From NCBI GenBank assembly GCA_016930815.1, contig JAFGFZ010000378.1:1-46096 (forward strand): a stretch of 46,096 bases of DNA. Direction: 5' to 3'. The notes beneath the pieces are model-generated. The model saw nothing but the letters and a program-made list of their open reading frames with translations, made no database searches and was not told the origin of the DNA. Below, piece after piece: positions 34,462 through 42,522 of this stretch. Positions within the stretch are counted from its first letter, which is position 1. Each line of letters opens with the position of its first letter. A program made the position numbers and the translations under genes. The DNA comes from Pirellulales bacterium (GTDB lineage Bacteria > Planctomycetota > Planctomycetia > Pirellulales > Lacipirellulaceae).

Positions 34462-36036
34462 GTGTCACGGACTTTGACGCTCACTCGGATATCGAACGCT
34501 CTCCTGGCTTCACCGATTGTCTGGGGTGGTTTGGCCTGCCTTGGTTTTTACGCGATCCTGGGCCAGCCAACCCTGAAAAATCCGCTTGTTGGGCGATATT
34601 TTGAGAGTCATCCGGTGGAGTACATCACGACGGCCCTGTTTTTTATTGGGCTGGCGGCACTTGGGATGAAGGTGATTGATATTGTTCTTCAGAATATCAG
34701 TCTTGGCCTCCCGCTACTGGAAGCGATTCCGGCAGGCGGGCAGCCGGTCGAGGATGCCCCACAACTGCTTCGTCAACTCGTAAACGTTTCCCTCCCTCTT
34801 CGGCGCGGGTATCGATTCCGGAGAATCTACGAAGCAGTGGAGTATGTCCGTCGCAAGGGAACGGCTGATTCGCTTGACGATCAATTGCGGTTCTTGGCGG
34901 AAGAAGATTACGGGCGCATGGACTCAGGATATGCCTTTGCCCGCATCATCATTTGGGCCATCCCTATTCTGGGATTCTTGGGAACGGTGATTGGTATCAC
35001 GCTCGCCATAGGAAAACTCTCCCCGCAGCAACTGGAAGAATCTCTCCCCACAGTGATGTCCGGTTTGAGTGTGGCCTTTGATACGACCGGTTTAGCCCTC
35101 TCGCTTACCATCCCTTTAATGTTCGCCAAGTTCTTTGTCGAGCAATTTGAGACTGGTCTATTGATACGGGTGGATGCCCGAATCAGCGAGGAACTAATCG
35201 GGCGTTTCCAGCAGCATGGTGCTGCCGGGGATCCGAATGTCGCGATGATTCGGCGGTCTCTGGATGCTGTCGTCATGGCGACTGAAACACTGACCAATCG
35301 GCAAGCCCAGATCTGGAAAAAGACGATCGACGACGCCCATGAACGCTGGATGTCCCTCACCTCCTCGGCAGGCAGCGTGGTGGAGGCTGCTTTGGCTGAA
35401 GCGGTCGCGGGAAGCATTGAACGGCATGCTAGGGTTCTCCAAACCGGTCTCGAACACCATGCGGTGGAACTTCTTGATGGAATGACACGCCAAGCGGATG
35501 TGGTCAACGAGAGTACCGAACTACTATCGGCTTCTGTTGCCCAATGTTCGGAAAAGTTGGAATCGTCGATTGCCAAGACTGCCGTCCAATTTTCTGATTC
35601 CATTGCCGACATTGTGCACCAGGTTGAAACAAGCCTCCAGGAAATGAACCATGAATTGGCCCGAGTGGTTGCCGAACATCGGGAAGCGGTCATCGCTGGT
35701 GAGCAGGCCCTCGCTGGAGAAAATCACCGGTACCTGTCCGAAGTACAAATTGCCATTGTCGAGGCGGCCGCTCAGGCGGTCGCGCAGCAAGAGCAGCTTG
35801 TCCGGCAGGGCGAGGTGCTCCTGAAAGTTGTTGACGCAACAGGCCAGGTGAAACGCCTGGAGGAAATACTCAACCAAAATCTTGCAGCGCTTGCGAGCTC
35901 CCATCACTTTGAGCAGACTGTCATGAGCCTTGCGGCAGCAGTCCAACTACTCTCGATGAAAATGGATCCGATCCAAGCAAGCAATGATCGCGTGCAACTG
36001 GACGATATCGACTTGCAACCCCCCATGGCCGCATGA
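34462..36036 (+). CDS. MotA/TolQ/ExbB-type proton channel protein with long cytoplasmic tail
   Basis: A 524-residue protein from GTG 34462, supported by AAGGA (34449-34453, 8-nt spacing). Four membrane segments are visible: 12-34, 52-77, 157-184 and 201-225. The last two carry the MotA/TolQ/ExbB hallmark: IIWAIPILGFLGTVIGITLAIGKL and GLSVAFDTTGLALSLTIPLMFAKFFVEQF, with the pore-lining Thr/Pro pattern. The 290 residues after the last segment are cytoplasmic by this topology, helical and coiled-coil-like (HERWMSLTSSAGSVVEAALAEAVAG; QVETSLQEMNHELARVVAEHREAV), far longer than ExbB or TolQ. The tail layout recalls ZorA of Zorya. It overlaps the next gene by ATGA (36033-36036). Channel-stator membership is well supported; what it drives is unknown. 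Confidence 0.85.
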   Translation: MSRTLTLTRISNALLASPIVWGGLACLGFYAILGQPTLKNPLVGRYFESHPVEYITTALFFIGLAALGMKVIDIVLQNISLGLPLLEAIPAGGQPVEDAPQLLRQLVNVSLPLRRGYRFRRIYEAVEYVRRKGTADSLDDQLRFLAEEDYGRMDSGYAFARIIIWAIPILGFLGTVIGITLAIGKLSPQQLEESLPTVMSGLSVAFDTTGLALSLTIPLMFAKFFVEQFETGLLIRVDARISEELIGRFQQHGAAGDPNVAMIRRSLDAVVMATETLTNRQAQIWKKTIDDAHERWMSLTSSAGSVVEAALAEAVAGSIERHARVLQTGLEHHAVELLDGMTRQADVVNESTELLSASVAQCSEKLESSIAKTAVQFSDSIADIVHQVETSLQEMNHELARVVAEHREAVIAGEQALAGENHRYLSEVQIAIVEAAAQAVAQQEQLVRQGEVLLKVVDATGQVKRLEEILNQNLAALASSHHFEQTVMSLAAAVQLLSMKMDPIQASNDRVQLDDIDLQPPMAA

Positions 36037-37868
36037 CTTCACGGCGACGCATCACGCCGAATCAGACGGTCTCCCTATTTCCGTTCCTGGCCGTCCTGAT
36101 CTGTACAATGGGAGCCCTTTTGGTACTCCTTGTGATCATGGCTCGCCAAGCCCGGGTGCGGGCCGCGGCGGAAGCGTCGGCGTCTCTGGCAGGCGTGGCC
36201 GACAAGCATACCCCGGCATCCGAGAATCCCCAGCCAGAGTTGCCAACGCATCCTGCGCCAACAGACGGGAACACAATGAGCGGCGGTTTGCCCGTGGATC
36301 CGGAACAGGAACTGGCCCTCCTCCAATACCAGGGGAACCGACTTGAAACAATGCATCGTGAAAACCAAACACGTCTGAATGCAGCCCAGTTTCAGCTCGG
36401 ACACATTGAAAATCAATCGCGCCAAATGCACGATCGTTTGGCTGGGATGTACCGAGATGCTGCCACGATGCAGAACCTGGATACATCCTATGTTCTTGAT
36501 CGCGACCAGGCCCATAAGGAGTTTGCCCTTCTTCAAGAGCTCATTCGAGAGAGTGAAGAAGAGATTGAAAAAATCCGCCGGGATACTGCCAAACAGCCAA
36601 AACATTATGCCATCATTCCGTACCAAGGTTCCAATGGAACCCATCGCCGGCCGATCTACATTGAGTGTCGACAAGGATCCGTCGTTTTGCTCCCCGAAGG
36701 CATTGAACTGACGCCAGACGATTTTTCGGGGCCGATCGGACCGGGCCACCCCCTGGCGGCAGCGCTTCGAGCGGCTCAGGAATATTACACGGCCAGTCTG
36801 GATGATCCGACGGCGATGGAAGCGAGGCCATATCCGCTTCTGGTGGTCCGTTCCGAGGGTATCTTAGCCTATTATCAAGCCCGGGAGGCGATCGCGTCGT
36901 GGGGACCCGATTTCGGTTACGAATTGATAGACGGTGATTGGCCGCTCCAATTACCCGCGGCCGATCCCCAATTAGCCCAGCTGGAATATCGGGCGGTCGA
37001 AGCCGCCCGGCTTCGCCAGCGAGAACTTGCTTTGGCTGCGCCTCGCCGCTTTGGAGCCAGTTGGCGCCGTGGCGCCGGCCGTCCGCCGGATTCCCTCGAT
37101 ACCAATCCACCAAACAGTTTCGTCCAACCAGGCTTCGATCGGGAATCCGGTGCAACCGATGATCCCGAGAACTTGAAAGCGGCTGGGACGCCCATCACCG
37201 CGGATCCCGGCATGCCACCAGACTCATCCCGCGGCGCCGAACCGAATGCCGGCGATGTCACTCGAAGTGACATCTCGGGTGAAAAACCGGCAGATCCGCA
37301 GAGTCCAGTCGAACGTGGTGATGATCTTCGCGATCCCGGCGATTCAAAGGAGGATCGCCTTCTTAAGACAACGGCCGATTGTCGTGAAGGTACGCCCCAA
37401 GAGTCGCCGAATCAAACAACCGCCGGCGCAGTTGGGGGATCCCCGCTCGGTACCGCCGCCAAGGGTTCGCCGGAGTTTGGCGTGTCGGGGTTATCGATAG
37501 CAAAGCGAGGGAATGCTCCACCCGGGATCGGCGGGAATGGGAACGCGCAACCGCTCGATGCTGTCCCAATTCGCCGTGCGATTCATGTCGTGGTGAACGG
37601 TTCCCAGTTGGCGATCCTGCCGGAACAGGGGGCCGATGGAAGTCATGTGGTTCCGATCGCGGATTCCTTCGAGGAATCCTTGAATGAATTCGTGTTGGCT
37701 TTGCAGGAACGGATGCGGAGTTGGGGTATTGCCGGGCATGGCCTCTTTTGGAAACCGATCATTATCCTCAAACCATCTCCCGCTGGCGCGGAGCATGCGG
37801 AACGGTTCGCGCGGCGCCTTCGCGGGAGCGGTCTTGAAATTCGAATTCCAGGATCCTTACGTCAATGA
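36033..37868 (+). CDS. ExbD/TolR/MotB-like membrane protein, large extracytoplasmic part (no membrane Asp)
   Basis: A 611-residue protein beginning MTSRRRITPNQTV, with one N-terminal membrane helix (residues 15-37, LFPFLAVLICTMGALLVLLVIMA) that fits an ExbD/TolR anchor. ExbD-type proteins have the ion-carrying Asp in PFxDV at this spot; here it is PFLAV with Ala20. Outside lie a helical coiled-coil-like stretch (about 90-190), a globular domain (about 190-310: YAIIPYQGSNGTHRRPIYIECRQGSVVLLPEGIEL), a long Pro/Gly/Asp-rich linker (about 350-510) and a second small domain at the C-terminus (IHVVVNGSQLAILPEQGADGS...IIILKPSPAGAEHAERFARRL). It overlaps both neighbours by ATGA, so the three proteins are probably made together as one complex. 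Confidence 0.72.
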   Translation: MTSRRRITPNQTVSLFPFLAVLICTMGALLVLLVIMARQARVRAAAEASASLAGVADKHTPASENPQPELPTHPAPTDGNTMSGGLPVDPEQELALLQYQGNRLETMHRENQTRLNAAQFQLGHIENQSRQMHDRLAGMYRDAATMQNLDTSYVLDRDQAHKEFALLQELIRESEEEIEKIRRDTAKQPKHYAIIPYQGSNGTHRRPIYIECRQGSVVLLPEGIELTPDDFSGPIGPGHPLAAALRAAQEYYTASLDDPTAMEARPYPLLVVRSEGILAYYQAREAIASWGPDFGYELIDGDWPLQLPAADPQLAQLEYRAVEAARLRQRELALAAPRRFGASWRRGAGRPPDSLDTNPPNSFVQPGFDRESGATDDPENLKAAGTPITADPGMPPDSSRGAEPNAGDVTRSDISGEKPADPQSPVERGDDLRDPGDSKEDRLLKTTADCREGTPQESPNQTTAGAVGGSPLGTAAKGSPEFGVSGLSIAKRGNAPPGIGGNGNAQPLDAVPIRRAIHVVVNGSQLAILPEQGADGSHVVPIADSFEESLNEFVLALQERMRSWGIAGHGLFWKPIIILKPSPAGAEHAERFARRLRGSGLEIRIPGSLRQ

Positions 37869-38929
37869 GACACCGCCTTCATAACACCCATGACCAGCCT
37901 GGCCAGGATTCCTTCCTGGATATCGTGGCAAATATCGTCGGCGTTTTGATCATCCTGGTGACCGTGGTCGGCGTCCGCGCGGCGCATGCTCCGCCAATTG
38001 CAGCCGAGAAGGATATCGAACCGGACGGGAATGGGATGTCCGCCGCAAATGGATTAGATCCAGAGAATCGGCATGCCCTCGTTGCGAAAGAACTGATGGC
38101 GGCGCGAACTCGAGTTGCTTCACTCCGGCACGAAGTTTCCCAGACCGCGCAACAAATCCTCCGTGCCGAACATGAGATCCAGAAGCAGGATGCCCAACGC
38201 ACACATCTGCAGTCGGCGATCACGCTAATAGAAACCGAGTTAGACAAGCGTCGCGAAACACTTAGTGCAGCCCAGCGCGAGAAACTGGATATGCAACGGC
38301 AAATTGCCGAGGCTCGATCCCATCTGGAAAAGCTGGCGCGCGAACAGTGTTCACTCGAAATGGCATCCGAGTCGGTTGAAACGATTGTCAATATGCCGAC
38401 GCCACTGGCGCAAACAGCACGCGGTGATGAGGTCCACATCCGACTGGCCAATGGCCGGGTTTCCATTGTGCCGATTGATTCCCTGGTTGCCCTGTTCGAG
38501 CAAGATGTTCAAACCAAACTGTGGAAACTCAAGAACCATGACGAGTTGATAGAAACCGTTGGTCCCGTGGGAGGGTACCGGTTGCGATATCGGATGGCAA
38601 AGCAAGCCTATATGGTTCCGGCATCTGGTGGAGTCCAGTGCCAGACTGCCGTGCAACTCGACCAATGGGAAGTGCTCCCTGTTGCTGAAGACCTGGGTAT
38701 TCCGGCCGAACAGGCATTGATCGCGGGATCCGATCTTCGGCAAGCGCTTCTGGGCCGAGCGCCCGACAAGACGTCGGTGACCATTTGGACTTATCCTGAT
38801 AGCTTTTCCCAATTCCGCATGCTCAAGAAGGCACTCTTCGAATTGGGTTATTCGACGGCGGCACGCCCGATACCCGCTGGAGTTCGGATTGGAGGTTCTC
38901 CTCGCGGGACGAAATCCTCAGTGGAATAA
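37865..38929 (+). CDS. ExbD/TolR/MotB-like membrane protein with candidate ion-binding Asp
   Basis: A 354-residue protein whose first 38 residues include a single membrane helix (about 17-37) starting SFLDIVANIVGVLIILVTVVG. Asp19 at its cytoplasmic end sits where ExbD/TolR/MotB proteins have the proton-carrying aspartate. A coiled-coil region (about 65-165: HALVAKELMAARTRVASLRHEVSQTAQQILRAEHEIQ and beyond) precedes a folded extracytoplasmic domain (about 185-354: EVHIRLANGRVSIVPIDSLVALFEQDVQ; KTSVTIWTYPDSFSQFRMLKKALFELGYSTAARPIPAGVRIGGS). It starts at 37865, overlapping the upstream gene by ATGA. Together with the preceding gene it looks like a two-subunit B component for the MotA/TolQ-like channel. 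The function is not known. Confidence 0.72.
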   Translation: MRHRLHNTHDQPGQDSFLDIVANIVGVLIILVTVVGVRAAHAPPIAAEKDIEPDGNGMSAANGLDPENRHALVAKELMAARTRVASLRHEVSQTAQQILRAEHEIQKQDAQRTHLQSAITLIETELDKRRETLSAAQREKLDMQRQIAEARSHLEKLAREQCSLEMASESVETIVNMPTPLAQTARGDEVHIRLANGRVSIVPIDSLVALFEQDVQTKLWKLKNHDELIETVGPVGGYRLRYRMAKQAYMVPASGGVQCQTAVQLDQWEVLPVAEDLGIPAEQALIAGSDLRQALLGRAPDKTSVTIWTYPDSFSQFRMLKKALFELGYSTAARPIPAGVRIGGSPRGTKSSVE

Positions 38930-38949
38930 CCATCGTGTTTCTTGTTTGA

Positions 38950-38972
38950 ACATGCGCGTACCGTGCGCGTGT
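38950..38972. terminator. GC-rich hairpin between convergent genes
   Basis: ACATGCGCG (38950-38958) pairs with TGCGCGTGT (38964-38972) with two G.T wobbles and a 5-nt loop, 20 bp after the channel-operon stop and before the lspA stop. Candidate terminator; it also resembles the 40112 hairpin. Confidence 0.4.
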
Positions 38973-39017
38973 CTTGCGATCAGAGACCATCATGGGTTCT
39001 TTGATTCCGACGCCATT

Positions 39018-39614
39018 CTACGAGTGGAGGTCCTTTGTCGATTTCAAAGTTTCCTTCTCTTTTGTTGTCGGCGATTTTGGCGGTGCAATAAAAAGGCCGT
39101 GCCAAAGGAGCAAGCAGGCTCCGCAAACGAGCATGGAGTCGGCTATGTTGAAATTGGGCCAACGCCATGCATCGTTCCATTGCCAAAGAATCCAGTCTCG
39201 GACGGCATATGCCTTTTCGCCGTGGCGCATCGGATTGAATTCAGCCCAATCGAGCTGGTGCAAACCAAGGCGGTCATAGAGGTTTCCCAGAATACCGCCC
39301 ATGACGAGGGCCATGGAGAAGGTCAACAATCGGTCACGAGCGGCTTGATAGACGAAGAGCCAGATGGGAATTGCCAAGGCGGCGATGATGGAGATTGCGG
39401 CGAAAATGGCGACACCACCCTGTCCCAATCCAAACAGCGCGCCTTCGTTCAAACTCTTCTGGAAACCAATGTGCCCGTGCCAGATCCACCAGATGGCACC
39501 ATCCTGCAAAACTGGCCATGAGAAGATCCAGGATTTGGTTGCCAGATCGATTGCGCAGACAACGGCCGCAACGATCATAAAGCCAATCCATCGGCAGGTG
39601 GGGACGTGGGGCAT
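39018..39614 (-). CDS. lspA: Lipoprotein signal peptidase (signal peptidase II)
   Basis: From ATG 39614 (MPHVPTCRWIGFMIVAAVV) the protein has 198 residues, a little longer than typical LspA (about 165). Four membrane helices are visible. Conserved boxes are AIDLATKSW (start of helix 1), SLNEGALFGLGQG (the NxGxAFG type), MGGILGNLYDRLG with catalytic Asp, and FNIADSML with the second catalytic Asp. It cleaves lipoproteins at the lipidated Cys in the inner membrane. This fits the lipobox proteins seen in this window. The DksA/TraR gene lies 28 bp upstream on the same strand, an arrangement found elsewhere. Longer in-frame starts (to 39794) overlap that gene and are rejected. Confidence 0.9.
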   Translation of the reverse strand: MPHVPTCRWIGFMIVAAVVCAIDLATKSWIFSWPVLQDGAIWWIWHGHIGFQKSLNEGALFGLGQGGVAIFAAISIIAALAIPIWLFVYQAARDRLLTFSMALVMGGILGNLYDRLGLHQLDWAEFNPMRHGEKAYAVRDWILWQWNDAWRWPNFNIADSMLVCGACLLLWHGLFIAPPKSPTTKEKETLKSTKDLHS

Positions 39615-39642
39615 CTTGTTCACAACTGGAAAGAGAACCAGT

Positions 39643-40011
39643 TCACGTGGGCTGTTTTTGATCGGCGCATTTGACGCAGACGCCAGTGTATGGGATCGCA
39701 TCAAGCCTTCGCTTTGGAATCTTGCCTCCACATTGCACACAGATACCATATTCGCCCTGTTCGATTCGCTTGATAGCCATATCAATTTGAGCAAGCATTC
39801 CTTCTTCGGTTTCCATGACGCTCAATGTCAGTTCTTGTTCGAAATTTTCACTCCCGAGCTCAGCCATGTGGATGGGCATACTGGTCGCGTCTGCGCCGCC
39901 AAGTCCCGATTGCCGTAGAGCCGCATCCGCCAAGTTTGAAACATCACCCCGCAAACGTGCGCGGAGTGCAAGCAAGTGATCGTGGTAGGCTTGTAAATCT
40001 TCTTTTTTCAT
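39643..40011 (-). CDS. DksA/TraR-type zinc-finger regulator
   Basis: A 122-residue protein with an N-terminal coiled coil (LQAYHDHLLALRARLRGD; MLAQIDMAIKRIEQGEYG) and a four-Cys zinc finger (CVQCGGKIPKRRLDAIPYTGVCVKC, two CxxC pairs), as in DksA and TraR. The acidic tip motif DxxDA of true DksA is not recognised; the region reads DAALRQSGLGGADATS, so the mode of action on RNA polymerase may differ. It could modulate transcription through the secondary channel. It lies 28 bp upstream of lspA, probably in one operon. Confidence 0.85.
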   Translation of the reverse strand: MKKEDLQAYHDHLLALRARLRGDVSNLADAALRQSGLGGADATSMPIHMAELGSENFEQELTLSVMETEEGMLAQIDMAIKRIEQGEYGICVQCGGKIPKRRLDAIPYTGVCVKCADQKQPT

Positions 40012-40111
40012 CGGGTTCTCCGGGGCAGCCCATTCATTCTGTCCGATGTAAAAACGTGGATGAACCTTCCATTCTATGTACCAGATCCTAGGTGGTCAAA
40101 TATGGATTATC

Positions 40112-40138
40112 AACATCCGCGCGTCATGCGCGCATGTT
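40112..40138. terminator. GC-rich hairpin before thrC
   Basis: AACATCCGCGC (40112-40122) and GCGCGCATGTT (40128-40138) pair at 10 of 11 positions around GTCAT. The sequence AACATGCGCG is shared with the 38950 hairpin. It lies in the 241-bp gap upstream of both the minus-strand DksA gene and plus-strand thrC, so a terminator is less likely than an operator or dispersed repeat. Confidence 0.35.
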
Positions 40139-40270
40139 TGCAAGTCCTTTTGGATTGCGGCCTTGGCACGCGTTGGGATGGGGTGGATTTGAATTCTGGG
40201 TTGCAGGGGCATACGGTACGACCTAGAATGTCATAACTCTGGATCCCATAGTATGTTACAGGTTTTTCAA

Positions 40271-41695
40271 ATGGCCCAGTCCTCCACGAATAAAAATCTC
40301 GTTTTCCAACGCTGTATCGCCTCCGATTGTGGCCAAACGTTTGATATTGGAGAGGCACTTGTCGCATGCAAAGCATGTGGTCAGTTATTGGATGTTGCCT
40401 ATGCTTGGGACCATCTTCCGGTACCGAATTCACTTCGGGAATTCGAGCGGCAATGGTCTCATCGCAATCACCCACTCGCATTCAGCGGCGTTTGGCGATT
40501 CCGGCAGTTGCTCCCTTTTGCGGCTGAGGAGGATATTGTGTCCGTAGGAGAAGGGCAAACACTCCTGCGAGCCAGTGACCCGGTCGCCAAGTATGTTGGT
40601 CTGCGAGCGGGGCATGTTTTCCTGCAGTATGAGGGAATGAATCCATCCGGGAGTTTTAAGGACAACGGCATGACGGCCGCATTCACCCACGCCCGGGCCA
40701 TTGGTGCCAAGCGGGCCGCCTGTGCGTCCACTGGAAACACCAGCGCGTCGCTGGCACTCTACAGTGGCGCAAGCCGGCTCATGCAGGCGGTGATCTTCAT
40801 CGGATCTGGAAAGATCTCTTTTGGAAAGCTGTCCCAAGCGCTCGATTATGGTGCCCTGACTGTGCAAATAGCTGGTGATTTCGATGATGCGATGCAGCGG
40901 GTGCAAGAAGTCTGCGCACAACTTGGAATCTATCTGGTCAATAGCGTCAATCCGTTCCGCCTGGAAGGTCAAAAGGCGATTATGTTCCGGGTCCTGGAAT
41001 CCCTCAAATGGGAAGTCCCGGACTGGATCGTCGTGCCTGGTGGAAATTTGGGGAACAGCAGCGCATTTGGCAAAGCTTTTGGTGAACTCCATACTCTGGG
41101 ATTGATTGATCGAATTCCCAGGTTGGCTATTATCAATGCGTCAGGTGCGAACACTTTATATGAACTGGTAGAACGGCGCGGGCTGACATGGAATGGCGGT
41201 CGGCCAGATCGGTCGATCATCGATAAATACTACGGCGAACTCGATGTGGCGGGGCGCCGTGCGTCGACGATTGCCAGCGCCATTGAAATCAACCGGCCTG
41301 TGAACTTGATCAAATGCTTGCGAGCACTGGATATCTGCCATGGCGTTGTCCGGCAAGTGAGCGACCAGGAGATTCTTGACGCCAAGGCACAGGTCGGACA
41401 AGGTGGATTCGGCTGTGAACCAGCGAGTGCCGCTTCCGTGGCGGGGACTCGATTGCTTTGTGAGGAGGGATTGATCGATCGCGACGCGCGGGTTGTCTGT
41501 ATATTAACCGGCCATCAGCTTAAGGACCCGACTGCGACCGTTGCGTACCATACCACGGACAAGACCGAATTCGAACGTATCCTTGGAGCCCGCGGCGTCG
41601 ATACGGCATCGTATGCAAATCACGCGATTGCCGTTGATAACAATCTCGATGCCATTATCCGGGCCATCGATCGCCATTCTCAAGGGGAAAGATAA
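40271..41695 (+). CDS. thrC: Threonine synthase
   Basis: A PLP enzyme of 474 residues from ATG 40271, or six more from 40253. The N-terminal segment has two Cys pairs or similar ([16 protein letters not shown]), a small zinc-ribbon-like start. The PLP lysine is Lys130 in [23 protein letters not shown] and [17 protein letters not shown] (phosphate-binding Gly loop) are typical of the threonine synthase branch rather than cysteine synthase. The enzyme turns O-phosphohomoserine into threonine. dapB follows 15 bp downstream, grouping two aspartate-family genes. No thrB or hom gene is seen nearby. Confidence 0.9.
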   Translation: MAQSSTNKNLVFQRCIASDCGQTFDIGEALVACKACGQLLDVAYAWDHLPVPNSLREFERQWSHRNHPLAFSGVWRFRQLLPFAAEEDIVSVGEGQTLLRASDPVAKYVGLRAGHVFLQYEGMNPSGSFKDNGMTAAFTHARAIGAKRAACASTGNTSASLALYSGASRLMQAVIFIGSGKISFGKLSQALDYGALTVQIAGDFDDAMQRVQEVCAQLGIYLVNSVNPFRLEGQKAIMFRVLESLKWEVPDWIVVPGGNLGNSSAFGKAFGELHTLGLIDRIPRLAIINASGANTLYELVERRGLTWNGGRPDRSIIDKYYGELDVAGRRASTIASAIEINRPVNLIKCLRALDICHGVVRQVSDQEILDAKAQVGQGGFGCEPASAASVAGTRLLCEEGLIDRDARVVCILTGHQLKDPTATVAYHTTDKTEFERILGARGVDTASYANHAIAVDNNLDAIIRAIDRHSQGER

Positions 41696-41710
41696 GGGGA
41701 GTCATGGACC

Positions 41711-42514
41711 ATGCCACCAACACGCATTGCCATCCATGGTGCCGCCGGCCGGATGGGTTGCCGACTCATCGTGCTGGCCACTCAAAACCCTCTCTTGCAA
41801 ATCGTTGCCGCCGTGGAATCGGAAGATCATCCCCGGATGGGTGTCGATGCAGGTTTCGTTGCGGGGATCGGCGAGATTGGTATTCCCATCACGTCCCGGC
41901 TTCGTGACGAAGCAGAACTCGACGTGGTCGTTGACTTCTCGGTGCCCCGCGGTGCCGTGGCAATCGCTGACCAGTGTGCCGAGCGGGGGATCCCATTGGT
42001 GGTCGCCACGACGGGCATTTCGGATGGCCAGCGAGCGGCCATTGCCGCGGCCGCGGAACGAATCCCAATCGTCTGGGCCCCCAATATGAGCCTGGCGGTG
42101 AACCTGTCCATCCAACTTGCCGAATTCGCGGCAGAAGTGCTGGCCAATCATCCGGCAGGAGTGGACGTTGAAATTATCGAGTGGCATCACCGATACAAAG
42201 AAGATGCCCCAAGCGGCACCGCATACCGATTGGGTGAAGTGATTGCCTCGAAAATGGGCCAATCGGTCCAACAACACGGCCGTTGCGGCAGACCCGGACA
42301 GCGGCCACGCAACGAAATCGGTTACCATGCCGTGCGCGCGGGTGACCATCCTGGGGAACACCGTATTCTATTCGGGATGCCGGGGGAGAGCCTTGAGATT
42401 CGCGTCGGCGCAACGAGTCGGGACTGTTATGCCGAAGGAGCCCTGATGGCGGCGCAATGGATTGTCAGGAAGCCCGCCGGGCTCTACGGCATGCGAGAAG
42501 TCCTGGGATTGTAA
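41711..42514 (+). CDS. dapB: 4-hydroxy-tetrahydrodipicolinate reductase
   Basis: A 267-residue protein, normal for DapB. N-terminal dinucleotide-binding motif IAIHGAAGRMGCRL; VVDFSVPRG; ATTGISDGQ; APNMSLAVNL; and the family signature EWHHRYKEDAPSGTAYRLGE with catalytic His and Lys. It reduces hydroxy-tetrahydrodipicolinate with NAD(P)H in lysine and diaminopimelate synthesis. It is co-directional with thrC, 15 bp after its stop, and probably co-transcribed. DAP is interesting because the peptidoglycan of planctomycetes was long disputed; DapB also serves lysine alone. It converges on the HTH membrane protein gene. Confidence 0.96.
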   Translation: MPPTRIAIHGAAGRMGCRLIVLATQNPLLQIVAAVESEDHPRMGVDAGFVAGIGEIGIPITSRLRDEAELDVVVDFSVPRGAVAIADQCAERGIPLVVATTGISDGQRAAIAAAAERIPIVWAPNMSLAVNLSIQLAEFAAEVLANHPAGVDVEIIEWHHRYKEDAPSGTAYRLGEVIASKMGQSVQQHGRCGRPGQRPRNEIGYHAVRAGDHPGEHRILFGMPGESLEIRVGATSRDCYAEGALMAAQWIVRKPAGLYGMREVLGL

Positions 42515-42522
42515 GAACGTCT

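Noticed and set aside
34462-38929. Zorya anti-phage system
   Set aside because: The channel protein has a Zorya-like tail, but no ZorB with an OmpA-like domain and no ZorC/D/E helicase or nuclease genes are present.
34462-38929. Ordinary Tol-Pal or ExbBD-TonB cluster
   Set aside because: There is no tonB, tolA, tolB, pal or outer-membrane receptor gene, and the B-like partners are two different long proteins.
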